From NCBI GenBank assembly GCA_013698395.1, contig JACCUZ010000253.1, forward strand, positions 1-11,004: a stretch of 11,004 nt of DNA, written 5' to 3'. The stretch is from Sporichthyaceae bacterium. Lineage in GTDB: Bacteria; Actinomycetota; Actinomycetes; JACCUZ01. The first letter of the stretch is position 1; each line of letters begins with the position of its first letter. The translations under genes and the position numbers were made by a program. This document shows positions 1 to 6,702 of the stretch, in pieces. The notes beneath the pieces are model-generated. The model was not told the DNA's origin. It made no database searches and saw only the letters and a program-made list of their open reading frames with translations.

Positions 1-1
1 C

Positions 2-814
2 CGCACCAAGCACCGCGCCCACCGCGCCAGCGCCGACACCAGCGCCCAGCGGGACCGGTCAACCCCACCCGACCAGCGGCCCGCCGGCTCGCCGCCGCAG
101 CCGGTGCGGACCCTGGGCCAGTGCCGCGCCGACGTCCTCGGGGACCTCGGCGCCCAAGGCCTGGCCGGGCTGCTGCCCGCCGACGGCCACCCACACCTGC
201 CCCGCCGGCACGGGCGGGCACCCCAGATCGGGGTCGTGGTCGCCGCCAACACCCTCCTCGGTGCCGACGACGAACCCGCCGAGCTGGTCGGGGCCGGCCC
301 GATCACCGCCGAGGTGGCCCGGCGCATCGCCGGAGACGGCACCTGGCGCCGGCTGCTCACCGAACCCGGCACCGGACGCCTCCAAGACATCACCGCCCAC
401 ACCTACCAGCCACCCCAACACCTCGCCGACTTCGTCCTGGCCCGCGACAAGACCTGCCGGGGCCTGGGGTGCCGCATGCCGGCCACCCGCTGCGACCTCG
501 ACCACACCGTGGAATGGCCCTGCGGACCCACCTGCGCGGCCAACCTGTGCGCCCTGTGCCGGCGCCACCACCGCATCAAAACCCTCACCGACACCCGGCT
601 GGAAAGCGACGGGGCAGGCGGGCTGTGGTGGACCCTGCCCTCCGGCAAGCGCTACCACCGACCCCCCCACCCCCTCCTCGACCACCCCGCCCTGGTGCAC
701 CCCGACCCCGGCCCGACCCCCGCGGAACCTCCCCCCGGGCAGGCACCCGGGCAGGCACCCGGCCCTGCCCCGCCGGACAGCCGCCCACCGCCGGGCGATA
801 TCCCACCGTTCTAG
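2..814 (+). CDS. DUF222/13E12-family HNH endonuclease-like protein, 5' end missing
   Basis: The frame is open from the first bases of the window to the TAG at 812-814, so this is the C-terminal part (270 codons visible) of a longer gene whose start lies outside. It carries a C-terminal HNH module at about nt 455-583: CRGLGC, then CDLDHTVEW, then NLCALCRRHHRIKT. The cysteine pairs (CxxxxC and CxxC) suggest a structural zinc, and the D-H and H-H residues are the HNH metal and catalytic positions. The region upstream of HNH (GPITAEVARRIAGD and following) is typical of DUF222 proteins, which occur in many copies in actinobacterial genomes and are often linked to 13E12 repeats. The tail is proline-rich and low-complexity. 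Nuclease activity and biological role (mobile element, defence or housekeeping) are not established from sequence. The gene runs towards the next gene, with a 71-bp gap and no clear terminator. Confidence 0.85.
   Translation, partial: RTKHRAHRASADTSAQRDRSTPPDQRPAGSPPQPVRTLGQCRADVLGDLGAQGLAGLLPADGHPHLPRRHGRAPQIGVVVAANTLLGADDEPAELVGAGPITAEVARRIAGDGTWRRLLTEPGTGRLQDITAHTYQPPQHLADFVLARDKTCRGLGCRMPATRCDLDHTVEWPCGPTCAANLCALCRRHHRIKTLTDTRLESDGAGGLWWTLPSGKRYHRPPHPLLDHPALVHPDPGPTPAEPPPGQAPGQAPGPAPPDSRPPPGDIPPF
734..757 (+). repeat. 12-bp tandem repeat in the HNH gene tail
   Basis: Two perfect copies of CCCGGGCAGGCA lie head to tail, followed by a degenerate partial copy. In frame they encode PGQA-PGQA-PGPA in the proline-rich C-terminal tail. 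The repeat length is a multiple of three, so copy-number change would keep the frame. Confidence 0.8.
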
Positions 815-885
815 CTCCCGAACTGCACGCCGACGACCCGCCCGTTCGACGCTGCCTGGTTGTCGGGTGGATGCGACGCGTCACC

Positions 886-2310
886 TCAGCCCTCGTCGGT
901 TCGGTGGTAGCCGAAAAAGCCGCGCTTCTTGATGAGCGCGCCGACGGCGGCCGGCACCATCGACTCCCACATCGCGTCGCCGCTCGCGATGCGGCGAAGG
1001 ACGTCGCGGCTAAGGATGGGCAGGTACTCCGGCTTGTAGTTGTCCAGGTCGACGAAGCTGCCCCGCCGGGCGAGGTAGTCGTAGAGCGGCTGCAGCTCGT
1101 CACCGACGGCCAGGTTGTGGATTGTCGTGACCTTGTCGTCGCGCAGCATCGGGTAGACGAACAGCCGCAGGTCGTTCTTGAAGAGGCGTCCGAAGCTCTC
1201 GAGGATGCCGCCCGGTAGTTCCGCGTGGTTGGACTCATCGAACTGGTCCATCAGGCTCGGGATACCCATGACCATGCCGATGCGTCCGTCGGTCCGCCAG
1301 GCCAGATAGGCGGCGAGCCGGTGGAAGGCGACGTAGTCGGAGATGAGCACCGTCATACCGCAGGCAGCGAGCAGGTCGGCGCGGGCCAGGAAGTCGCGCC
1401 GGTCCACGTTTCCGCCGCCGGCCAGCAGGTTCGCCATGGTAAGCTCGGTGAGGACCAGCACCTCACGGCCGGCCACCGCCGGGTCGGCCTCGAACTTTGC
1501 CCGCGCAGATTCGAGCATGTCGATGTTGACGACCGTCGGTGGCCGGAAGCTGCCTCGCTCGACCAGGATCGCCTTCTTCCTCAATACCTCGCTCGGCTGC
1601 AGCACCTGACCGTCGGGGCCGAACATCGCAGCACCGCTCAGGCCGACCTGCACCAGCTTGAGCGCCATGAGGCGGTTGTCGACCGACCGGAACTCGATGC
1701 CCTTAAAGGCGATCATGTCGATCTCGATACGGCCGGTGGTCAGCCGGTCGAGCAGGCTCTCCACCAGGGCGTCCGGCTCGTGGTAGTGGAAGAAGGCGCC
1801 GTGAAGCAGGTTGACACCTACGACTCCGAGGGCCTCCTGCTGCAGGGCCGCCTCGGCGTCAAGCATCCGGACGTGCACCACGATCTGGCTGGGCTCGTCA
1901 TGCTGATGCGACTGGAACTTGACGCCCATCCAGCCGTGACACTCGTTTCCGCCGCGATAGCTGCGGGCCACGACGGTGTCGGCGAAGGCGAAGAACGCGT
2001 TGTCGTCGCCCCGCTCCTCGCTGAGCCGCTCGATATTGAGCTGGTACTCGTGGTCGAGCATCGCTTGGAGGCGCCCCATCGACACATAGCGCTCAGACTT
2101 GCCGTAGACAGCATCGCTGACGGCCATGTCGTACGCGGAGATGGACTTGGCCACCGTGCCGGCCGCGCCCCCCGCTCGGAAGAACCAGCGCGCGACCTCC
2201 TGCCCGGCCCCGATCTCCGCGATGGTCCCGTACCAGCGAGGGTCCAGGTTGATCCGCAGCGCCTTCTGCAGGGTGTCAACGCCAGCTTCCATGGAAGCGT
2301 CCCCTCGCAT
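886..2310 (-). CDS. Conserved cytosolic protein of unknown function (about 470 aa)
   Basis: I do not recognise a proven function. The protein begins with a strongly patterned segment, about residues 16-75: ALRINLDPRWYGT, EIGAGQEVARWFFRAGG, then a run through AKSISAYD. I recall near-identical N-termini in large proteins of other phyla carrying inconsistent database names such as TonB-dependent receptor or nicotinate-nucleotide adenylyltransferase. I see no signal peptide, membrane segment or beta-barrel pattern, so the receptor label would be wrong here. The remainder looks like an alpha/beta globular protein with a conserved-looking C-terminus (KKRGFFGYH). Two starts are possible. ATG at 2310 has AGGAG only 3 nt upstream. 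ATG at 2292 (residue 7) has GAGGGGA at a better distance and may be the true start. A TACGAT hexamer on the - strand at 2337-2342 could be a -10 element, but there is no good -35. It is transcribed divergently from the next gene across 132 bp. Confidence 0.8.
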   Translation of the reverse strand: MRGDASMEAGVDTLQKALRINLDPRWYGTIAEIGAGQEVARWFFRAGGAAGTVAKSISAYDMAVSDAVYGKSERYVSMGRLQAMLDHEYQLNIERLSEERGDDNAFFAFADTVVARSYRGGNECHGWMGVKFQSHQHDEPSQIVVHVRMLDAEAALQQEALGVVGVNLLHGAFFHYHEPDALVESLLDRLTTGRIEIDMIAFKGIEFRSVDNRLMALKLVQVGLSGAAMFGPDGQVLQPSEVLRKKAILVERGSFRPPTVVNIDMLESARAKFEADPAVAGREVLVLTELTMANLLAGGGNVDRRDFLARADLLAACGMTVLISDYVAFHRLAAYLAWRTDGRIGMVMGIPSLMDQFDESNHAELPGGILESFGRLFKNDLRLFVYPMLRDDKVTTIHNLAVGDELQPLYDYLARRGSFVDLDNYKPEYLPILSRDVLRRIASGDAMWESMVPAAVGALIKKRGFFGYHRTDEG

Positions 2311-2442
2311 TGGCTCCTCGAGCTCCGGCGTCGGGCATCGTAGCGCCGGGCGCGGACCGAGGCAGACGTGATCGTGGCCGACGTTGAACTCGCTAACCAG
2401 TGAGCCTCGGCATGCACGGTACGTTGCCCTAGGACATCACGG

Positions 2443-3240
2443 ATGCGCCTAGCTCAGAGGAAATCTGACTTGTCTGCTCGCTTCGAGGAGCTCGCCTGGT
2501 GCGAGACAGCGCTGGGCGCCATCAGCCTGCGCCGGCGACGTGAGCCACGGCTCAAGGTCGACGTGTACGAGGCCAAGCTCGGCGACGAGTTCTTGATGTC
2601 AAGTCTCTTCACGGTTGGCGAGGTCGAGCTCGCACACCTGGGACTTGCGGGGCTGCCGGGTCGTGACCTCGACGTCGTCGTCGGCGGACTTGGGCTCGGC
2701 TACACCGCCCGCACGGTGGCGGAGGATCCGCACGTCCGCTCCCTGGTCGTGGTGGAGGCACTCGGCGAGGTGATCGGATGGCATGAGAGCCGAGTGCTCC
2801 CCAACAGCGCGGGCTTGGTGACGAACCCCCGGGTTCGGCTCGTGCACGGCGACTTTTTCGCGATGGCAGCCGCTCCGAGCGGCTTTGATCCGGAGGCGCC
2901 GGAACGGCGGTTCCACGCCGTTCTGGTGGACATCGACCACACTCCACAACACGTCCTGCACCCAAGTCACGCCGCCTTCTACACCGTTGCGGGCCTGCGA
3001 CGTCTCGCGCATCACTTGCATCCGGGCGGCGTGTTCGCACTGTGGTCCGACGACCCGCCGGAGACCCACTTTTCCGCCGTTCTGACGGAGGTGTTCGCCA
3101 GCGTCCAATCGCACGTGGTCACCTTTCCCAACCCCCTCACCGGCGAGGAGTCGGCAAACACGGTGTACGTGGCGCGACTTCCCCTTGCTCAGCGGGCGAC
3201 GGTCACCTCGACGCGCTGGAACTCCTTGACGTCGGAGTAG
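2443..3240 (+). CDS. Spermidine synthase-like, Rossmann methyltransferase-fold protein
   Basis: This 265-aa protein has the class I methyltransferase core of the spermidine synthase family. A glycine-rich motif I (VVVGGLGLGYTA, residues 78-89) is followed by an acidic strand end (VVVEALGEVIGWH, 102-114), a DFF motif near 137-139 and the VLVDID strand (160-165), then an aromatic-containing helix (AAFYTVAGLRRL). In true aminopropyltransferases the region after the VLVD strand reads roughly D-x-T-D-P. Here it is D163-I-D-H-T-P, and the polyamine-binding pattern is weak, so polyamine synthesis is doubtful and another small-molecule transfer is possible. ATG 2443 has TAGGA about 8 nt upstream. The stop lies 52 bp inside the oppositely oriented guaB3, so the last 17 residues are encoded antisense to that gene and look unlike a family C-terminus. 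Fold is likely; substrate is unknown. Confidence 0.82.
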   Translation: MRLAQRKSDLSARFEELAWCETALGAISLRRRREPRLKVDVYEAKLGDEFLMSSLFTVGEVELAHLGLAGLPGRDLDVVVGGLGLGYTARTVAEDPHVRSLVVVEALGEVIGWHESRVLPNSAGLVTNPRVRLVHGDFFAMAAAPSGFDPEAPERRFHAVLVDIDHTPQHVLHPSHAAFYTVAGLRRLAHHLHPGGVFALWSDDPPETHFSAVLTEVFASVQSHVVTFPNPLTGEESANTVYVARLPLAQRATVTSTRWNSLTSE

Positions 3241-4298
3241 CCGGTCGTCGCCATCGCCCGGCGGAGCGCGCCGACGAAGTTCATCGACCCGTCGCTGACA
3301 TGCGACGGTCCACCAAGGATCTCCTCGATCGAGCCGACGGTACCGACGCGCACCCGCTCCCCCCGTGGGAGCTCACCGTGGTGGGCCTCACTGCCCCAGT
3401 GGAAGCCCCGACCTGGAGCCTCCGTCGCTCGGGCGAGCGGTGAGCCCATCATCACGGCGTCGGCCCCACACGCGATCGCCTTGGAGACGTCCCCGCTGCG
3501 ACCGACGCCACCATCGGCGATGACGTGGACGTACCTGCCACCCGACTCGTCAAGGTAGTCACGACGCGCCGCGTGGACGTCGGCCACCGCCGACGCCATC
3601 GGCACCGCGACGCCCAGGACAGTCCGGGTGGTGTGTGAGGCGCCGCCACCGAAACCGACGAGGACACCTGCTGCTCCGGTGCGCATGAGGTGCAGCGCGG
3701 CCTGGTACGTCGCGCACCCCCCAACGATGACCGGCACGTCGAGCTCGTAGATGAACTGCTTGAGGTTCAACGGTTCCGCCCGGCCGGACACGTGCTCGGC
3801 GCTGACCGTCGTACCCCTGATGACGAACAGATCCACGCCCGCGTCCACCACCGTCTTCCACAGCTGCGCCGTTCGCTGCGGCGAGAGGGCAGCAGCGACG
3901 GTCACTCCGGCCGAGCGGACCTCCGCGATGCGCGCCGCCACCAGATCGGGCCGGATCGGCTCCTCGTAGATCTCCTGCATCCGCCGCGTGGTCTCGCTGT
4001 CGTCGAGGCCGGCGATCTCGGCGAACAGCGGCTCCGGCTCCTCGTACCGGGTCCAGAGGCCCTCGAGGTTCAGCACGCCGACCCCACCGAGCCGGCCGAT
4101 CATGATCGCGGTCTGCGGTGACACCACCGAGTCCATCGGAGCGGCCAGCACGGGGATCTCGAAGCGGTACGCGTCGATCTGCCAGGCGACGGAGACCTCC
4201 TCGGGGTCGCGCGTCCGCCGGCTGGGGACGATTGCGATGTCGTCGAAGCCGTACGCCGTGCGGCCGCGTTTGCCCCGGCCGATCTCGATCTCGGTCAT
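3189..4298 (-). CDS. guaB3: GuaB3-type IMP dehydrogenase/GMP reductase family protein
   Basis: A 369-aa TIM-barrel protein of the IMPDH/GMP reductase superfamily, without the two CBS domains present in its neighbour GuaB. Visible family elements are the N-terminal YGFDDIAIVPS, APMDSV (53-58), GGVGVLN (71-77), the nucleotide loop region GVLVGFGGGASHTTR (211-225), IADGGVGRSGD (260-270) and the C-terminal SMNFVGALRRAMATTGY. The loop that in IMPDH reads GPGSICTTR reads GGGASHTTR here, so the catalytic Cys position holds His222. This matches what I recall of actinobacterial GuaB3 proteins such as Rv3410c (also without Cys) and makes classical IMPDH chemistry unlikely. Some GuaB3 proteins in other phyla have been reported as GMP reductases; whether this one is active is unknown. 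It starts 7 nt after the guaB stop, with GAGGG 4 nt before the ATG, so the two are almost certainly co-translated. Its 3' end overlaps the convergent upstream gene by 52 bp. Confidence 0.9.
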   Translation of the reverse strand: MTEIEIGRGKRGRTAYGFDDIAIVPSRRTRDPEEVSVAWQIDAYRFEIPVLAAPMDSVVSPQTAIMIGRLGGVGVLNLEGLWTRYEEPEPLFAEIAGLDDSETTRRMQEIYEEPIRPDLVAARIAEVRSAGVTVAAALSPQRTAQLWKTVVDAGVDLFVIRGTTVSAEHVSGRAEPLNLKQFIYELDVPVIVGGCATYQAALHLMRTGAAGVLVGFGGGASHTTRTVLGVAVPMASAVADVHAARRDYLDESGGRYVHVIADGGVGRSGDVSKAIACGADAVMMGSPLARATEAPGRGFHWGSEAHHGELPRGERVRVGTVGSIEEILGGPSHVSDGSMNFVGALRRAMATTGYSDVKEFQRVEVTVAR

Positions 4299-4305
4299 CC
4301 GGCCC

Positions 4306-5817
4306 TCAGCGGGAGTGGTAGTTGGGCGCTTCGACCGTCATCTGGATGTCGTGCGGGTGGCTCTCCTTGAGACCGGCCGAGGTGATGCGGACGAACCGTC
4401 CACGCTCCTGCAGCTGCGGAATCGTGTGGGCTCCCACATAGAACATCGACTGCTGCAAACCACCGATGAGCTGATGAGCGACCGCTCGCAGCGGACCGCG
4501 GTAAGGCACCTGGCCTTCGATGCCCTCGGGCACGATCTTGTCGTCGGTGGCGACGTCAGCCTGGAAGTAGCGGTCCTTGCTGTAGGACACCCGGCCGCGC
4601 GACGCCATCGCGGCCAGCGACCCCATGCCGCGGTAGGACTTGTACTGCTTGCCGTTGACGAAGACCAGGTCCCCTGGGCTCTCGTCGCACCCGGCCAGCA
4701 GCGAGCCGAGCATGACCGTGTCGGCGCCGGCGACGATGGCTTTGGCGATGTCACCGGAGTACTGCAGGCCGCCGTCACCGACGACCGGGACGCCGGCGGG
4801 CTTGCACGCCTTCGCCACCTCCTGGATCGCGGTGATCTGTGGGACACCCACGCCGGCGACGACACGGGTGGTGCAGATCGACCCCGGCCCCGTCCCACAC
4901 TTCACGGCGTCGGCTCCAGCGTCCACGAGTGCTTCGGCACCCGCCCGCGTCGCCACGTTGCCGGCCAGGACCTGGACATGTCGGGTCGCCGGGTCGGACT
5001 TGAGGCGACGGATCAGCTCCAGCATCAGCCGTGCCTGGGCGTTCGCGACGTCGGGCACGAGCACGTCGACCCCGGCCTCGACCAGGGCCGTCGCCCGGTC
5101 CCACGCGTCGCCGAAGTAGCCGATCGCCGCCGCGACCCGCAGCCGCGACTCGCCGTCCTTGGTGGCATAGGGGTACTGCTCGGTCTTGACGAAGTCCTTG
5201 ACCGTGATCAGCCCCGCCAGGCGACCGGCCCCGTCGACGAGCGGCAGCTTCTCGATCTTGTGCTTGGCCAGCAGCGCGGCAGCGTCAGCGGAGGGGATGC
5301 CCACCGGGGCGGTCACCAGCGGCATCGGCGTCATCAGCTCGCGCACCGTACGCAGCGGGAAGTCCTCCGGCGGCACGAAGAGCAGATCGCGGTTGGTGAT
5401 GATGCCCAGCAGGGTGCGCTCCTCGGTGACGACCGGGAGCCCGGAGACGCGATAGAGGCCGCACAGCTGGTCCAGCTCAGCCAGCGTCGCGTCCGGACCG
5501 ACCGTCACCGGGTCGGACACCATGCCCGACTCCGAACGCTTCACCAGGTCGACCTGGTGAGCCTGGTCCTCGATCGAGAGGTTGCGGTGCAGCACGCCGA
5601 TGCCGCCCTGGCGGGCCATGGCCACGGCCATGCGCGCCTCGGTCACGGTGTCCATCGCGGCCGACAGCAACGGCACCCGCACCGAGATCTCGCGAGTCAG
5701 TCGTGACGTGGTGTCAACCTCGGAGGGGACGACATCGGTCTCCTCGGGAAGCAGCAGGACGTCGTCGAAGGTGAGTCCGAGAGGCGGCAGGTTCTCCGGC
5801 GGGTCCAGCAGGGTCAT
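4306..5817 (-). CDS. guaB: Inosine-5'-monophosphate dehydrogenase (IMPDH)
   Basis: Catalyses NAD-dependent oxidation of IMP to XMP, the first committed step to GMP, in the cytosol as a tetramer. The 503-aa length is normal for the full enzyme. Order: N-terminal barrel strand LTFDDVLLLP (15-24), AAMDTV (53-58), a Bateman module with two CBS domains (about 97-147 and 158-212), then the rest of the barrel. The catalytic loop is CGTGPGSICTTR with the nucleophile Cys315. Further sites are GDGGLQYSGD (347-356), the GSLLAGC phosphate region, the YRGMGS motif (395-400) and the mobile flap dyad Arg416-Tyr417 in SKDRYFQ. The NAD-side Asp motif is DVANAQ (256-261) rather than the more common DTAHGH, a conservative-looking lineage variant. 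All key residues are present, so this is the functional IMPDH next to the diverged GuaB3. The start follows a weak GGGA site; the upstream gap to rsdA is 48 nt with no riboswitch recognisable. Confidence 0.97.
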   Translation of the reverse strand: MTLLDPPENLPPLGLTFDDVLLLPEETDVVPSEVDTTSRLTREISVRVPLLSAAMDTVTEARMAVAMARQGGIGVLHRNLSIEDQAHQVDLVKRSESGMVSDPVTVGPDATLAELDQLCGLYRVSGLPVVTEERTLLGIITNRDLLFVPPEDFPLRTVRELMTPMPLVTAPVGIPSADAAALLAKHKIEKLPLVDGAGRLAGLITVKDFVKTEQYPYATKDGESRLRVAAAIGYFGDAWDRATALVEAGVDVLVPDVANAQARLMLELIRRLKSDPATRHVQVLAGNVATRAGAEALVDAGADAVKCGTGPGSICTTRVVAGVGVPQITAIQEVAKACKPAGVPVVGDGGLQYSGDIAKAIVAGADTVMLGSLLAGCDESPGDLVFVNGKQYKSYRGMGSLAAMASRGRVSYSKDRYFQADVATDDKIVPEGIEGQVPYRGPLRAVAHQLIGGLQQSMFYVGAHTIPQLQERGRFVRITSAGLKESHPHDIQMTVEAPNYHSR

Positions 5818-5865
5818 CAGGTGCGTCCCGAACCTTCCGCGAAGCGAGGGGGGTGACCACCCATG

Positions 5866-6702
5866 CTACCGGGGGCCGGCTCCCTGAACGCCGCTCTGCG
5901 AGTCGTCCGTCGTGGTGCTGACCGGGCCGCTGCGCTCCTGGCGTAGCGGCTTCCTCTTCAGGCGCTGCTCTGGCTCCTGGTTCCGTGACCCGTTGGACGT
6001 CTTCTCGGGCTTGGTGTCGGCACGCCCGGCCGGCGGCCCGACCCCGGGCGGCTTCCCGCCTCGTGGTGTCGGCTTGGTCGTCCCAGGAAGTCTCCTGTCC
6101 TGGTCCTTCGCGGGGTTGGCGTCGTCGCCGAGGCGGGCGCGAAGTCTGTCTAGTTTGCGGAGAAGCGCATCCCGCTGACCTGGGCGCAGGTCCAACGAGT
6201 CGATCTCGCCCTCGAGTGCGGTGATGGCCGAGGCAGCGCCAGCGTCACCTCTGCGAACCGCGGCCCGCACGGCGACCAGGCGCTTGTTCCACCGGGCGAT
6301 CTCTGCAGCCGTAGGCGGCAGCTCCTTTCCGACGTCGAACGCACCCACCACCGAGCGGGCTGCCGCCAACGGGTCGCCGGTCACGGCCGCCGACACCCCA
6401 CCAACGGAAAGGGTCGCTCCGACGATCAGGGCAACGGCAGCCCTTCGCCCCGCTCGTCCCCCGCGCGGAGCGGCAGTTAGCTGAAGGGGGGCCTCGGGCA
6501 GCTCGGGCAGCTCGGGGAATGGTTCGCTCAGCACCGTCGCGAGCTCGCCGTCGACCTCACTGACGAGGGCGTCCAGCAGCGCCGTCACGCGGTCCTGGGT
6601 GACGTCAACGCCGACCCGCGCGCCGAGCAGGTCGAGCAGCTTGTCGTCTCTCGCGACCGCAACCAGATCAACCGACCCCTCGCCGTGCTGCCTGGAGATC
6701 AC
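5866..6702 (-). CDS. rsdA: Anti-sigma factor, RsdA-type (partner of the adjacent SigD-like sigma)
   Basis: A 278-aa predicted single-pass membrane protein. The N-terminal cytosolic part (VDLVAVARDDKLLDLLG, residues 11-27) resembles the SigD-binding segment of mycobacterial RsdA. A basic stretch (RGGRAGRRAA) precedes one hydrophobic helix at about 88-108. The following 170 residues would be outside the membrane, with a helical part (about 130-192) and a long Pro/Lys/Arg/Gln-rich disordered tail. By analogy it holds the sigma factor at the membrane until proteolysis releases it; that mechanism is inferred. It starts with GTG inside the sigma gene's stop (GTGA, 4-bp overlap), with a strong GGGGAGG 7 nt upstream, so sigma and anti-sigma are translationally coupled. 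The order sigD-rsdA-guaB matches Mycobacterium tuberculosis Rv3414c-Rv3413c-(Rv3412)-Rv3411c. Sequence similarity outside the N-terminus is low, so the assignment leans on context. Confidence 0.85.
   Translation of the reverse strand: MISRQHGEGSVDLVAVARDDKLLDLLGARVGVDVTQDRVTALLDALVSEVDGELATVLSEPFPELPELPEAPLQLTAAPRGGRAGRRAAVALIVGATLSVGGVSAAVTGDPLAAARSVVGAFDVGKELPPTAAEIARWNKRLVAVRAAVRRGDAGAASAITALEGEIDSLDLRPGQRDALLRKLDRLRARLGDDANPAKDQDRRLPGTTKPTPRGGKPPGVGPPAGRADTKPEKTSNGSRNQEPEQRLKRKPLRQERSGPVSTTTDDSQSGVQGAGPR

Noticed and set aside
59..700. 213-codon - strand open frame opposite the HNH gene
   Set aside because: The + strand frame contains a clear HNH motif; the - strand translation is Gly/Val/Ala filler.
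815..885. Terminator between the convergent HNH and unknown-protein genes
   Set aside because: I found only a 5-bp pairing and an isolated GACGCGTC palindrome, with no T-run; not enough to call.
121..1218. 365-codon + strand open frame overlapping the HNH gene and the end of the unknown protein
   Set aside because: Out-of-frame Arg/Pro-rich translation of the HNH gene followed by antisense sequence; not a gene.
2357..2410. 7-bp inverted repeat CCGAGGC/GCCTCGG in the divergent intergenic region
   Set aside because: A 7-bp pair with a 40-nt gap in 132 bp of GC-rich DNA is expected by chance about as often as not.
2384..2425. TTGAAC and TACGTT as a promoter for the 2443 gene
   Set aside because: The spacing is 30 nt, far from 16-19, and the -10 candidate would put the start site on the ribosome-binding site.
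3988..5706. 572-codon + strand open frame opposite guaB and the start of guaB3
   Set aside because: Same codon-bias artefact opposite conserved genes; Arg/His/Gln-rich translation without domains.
5845..5870. Short hairpin GGGT-GACC-ACCC between rsdA and guaB as a terminator
   Set aside because: Only 4 bp of stem and no T-run on the transcribed strand.
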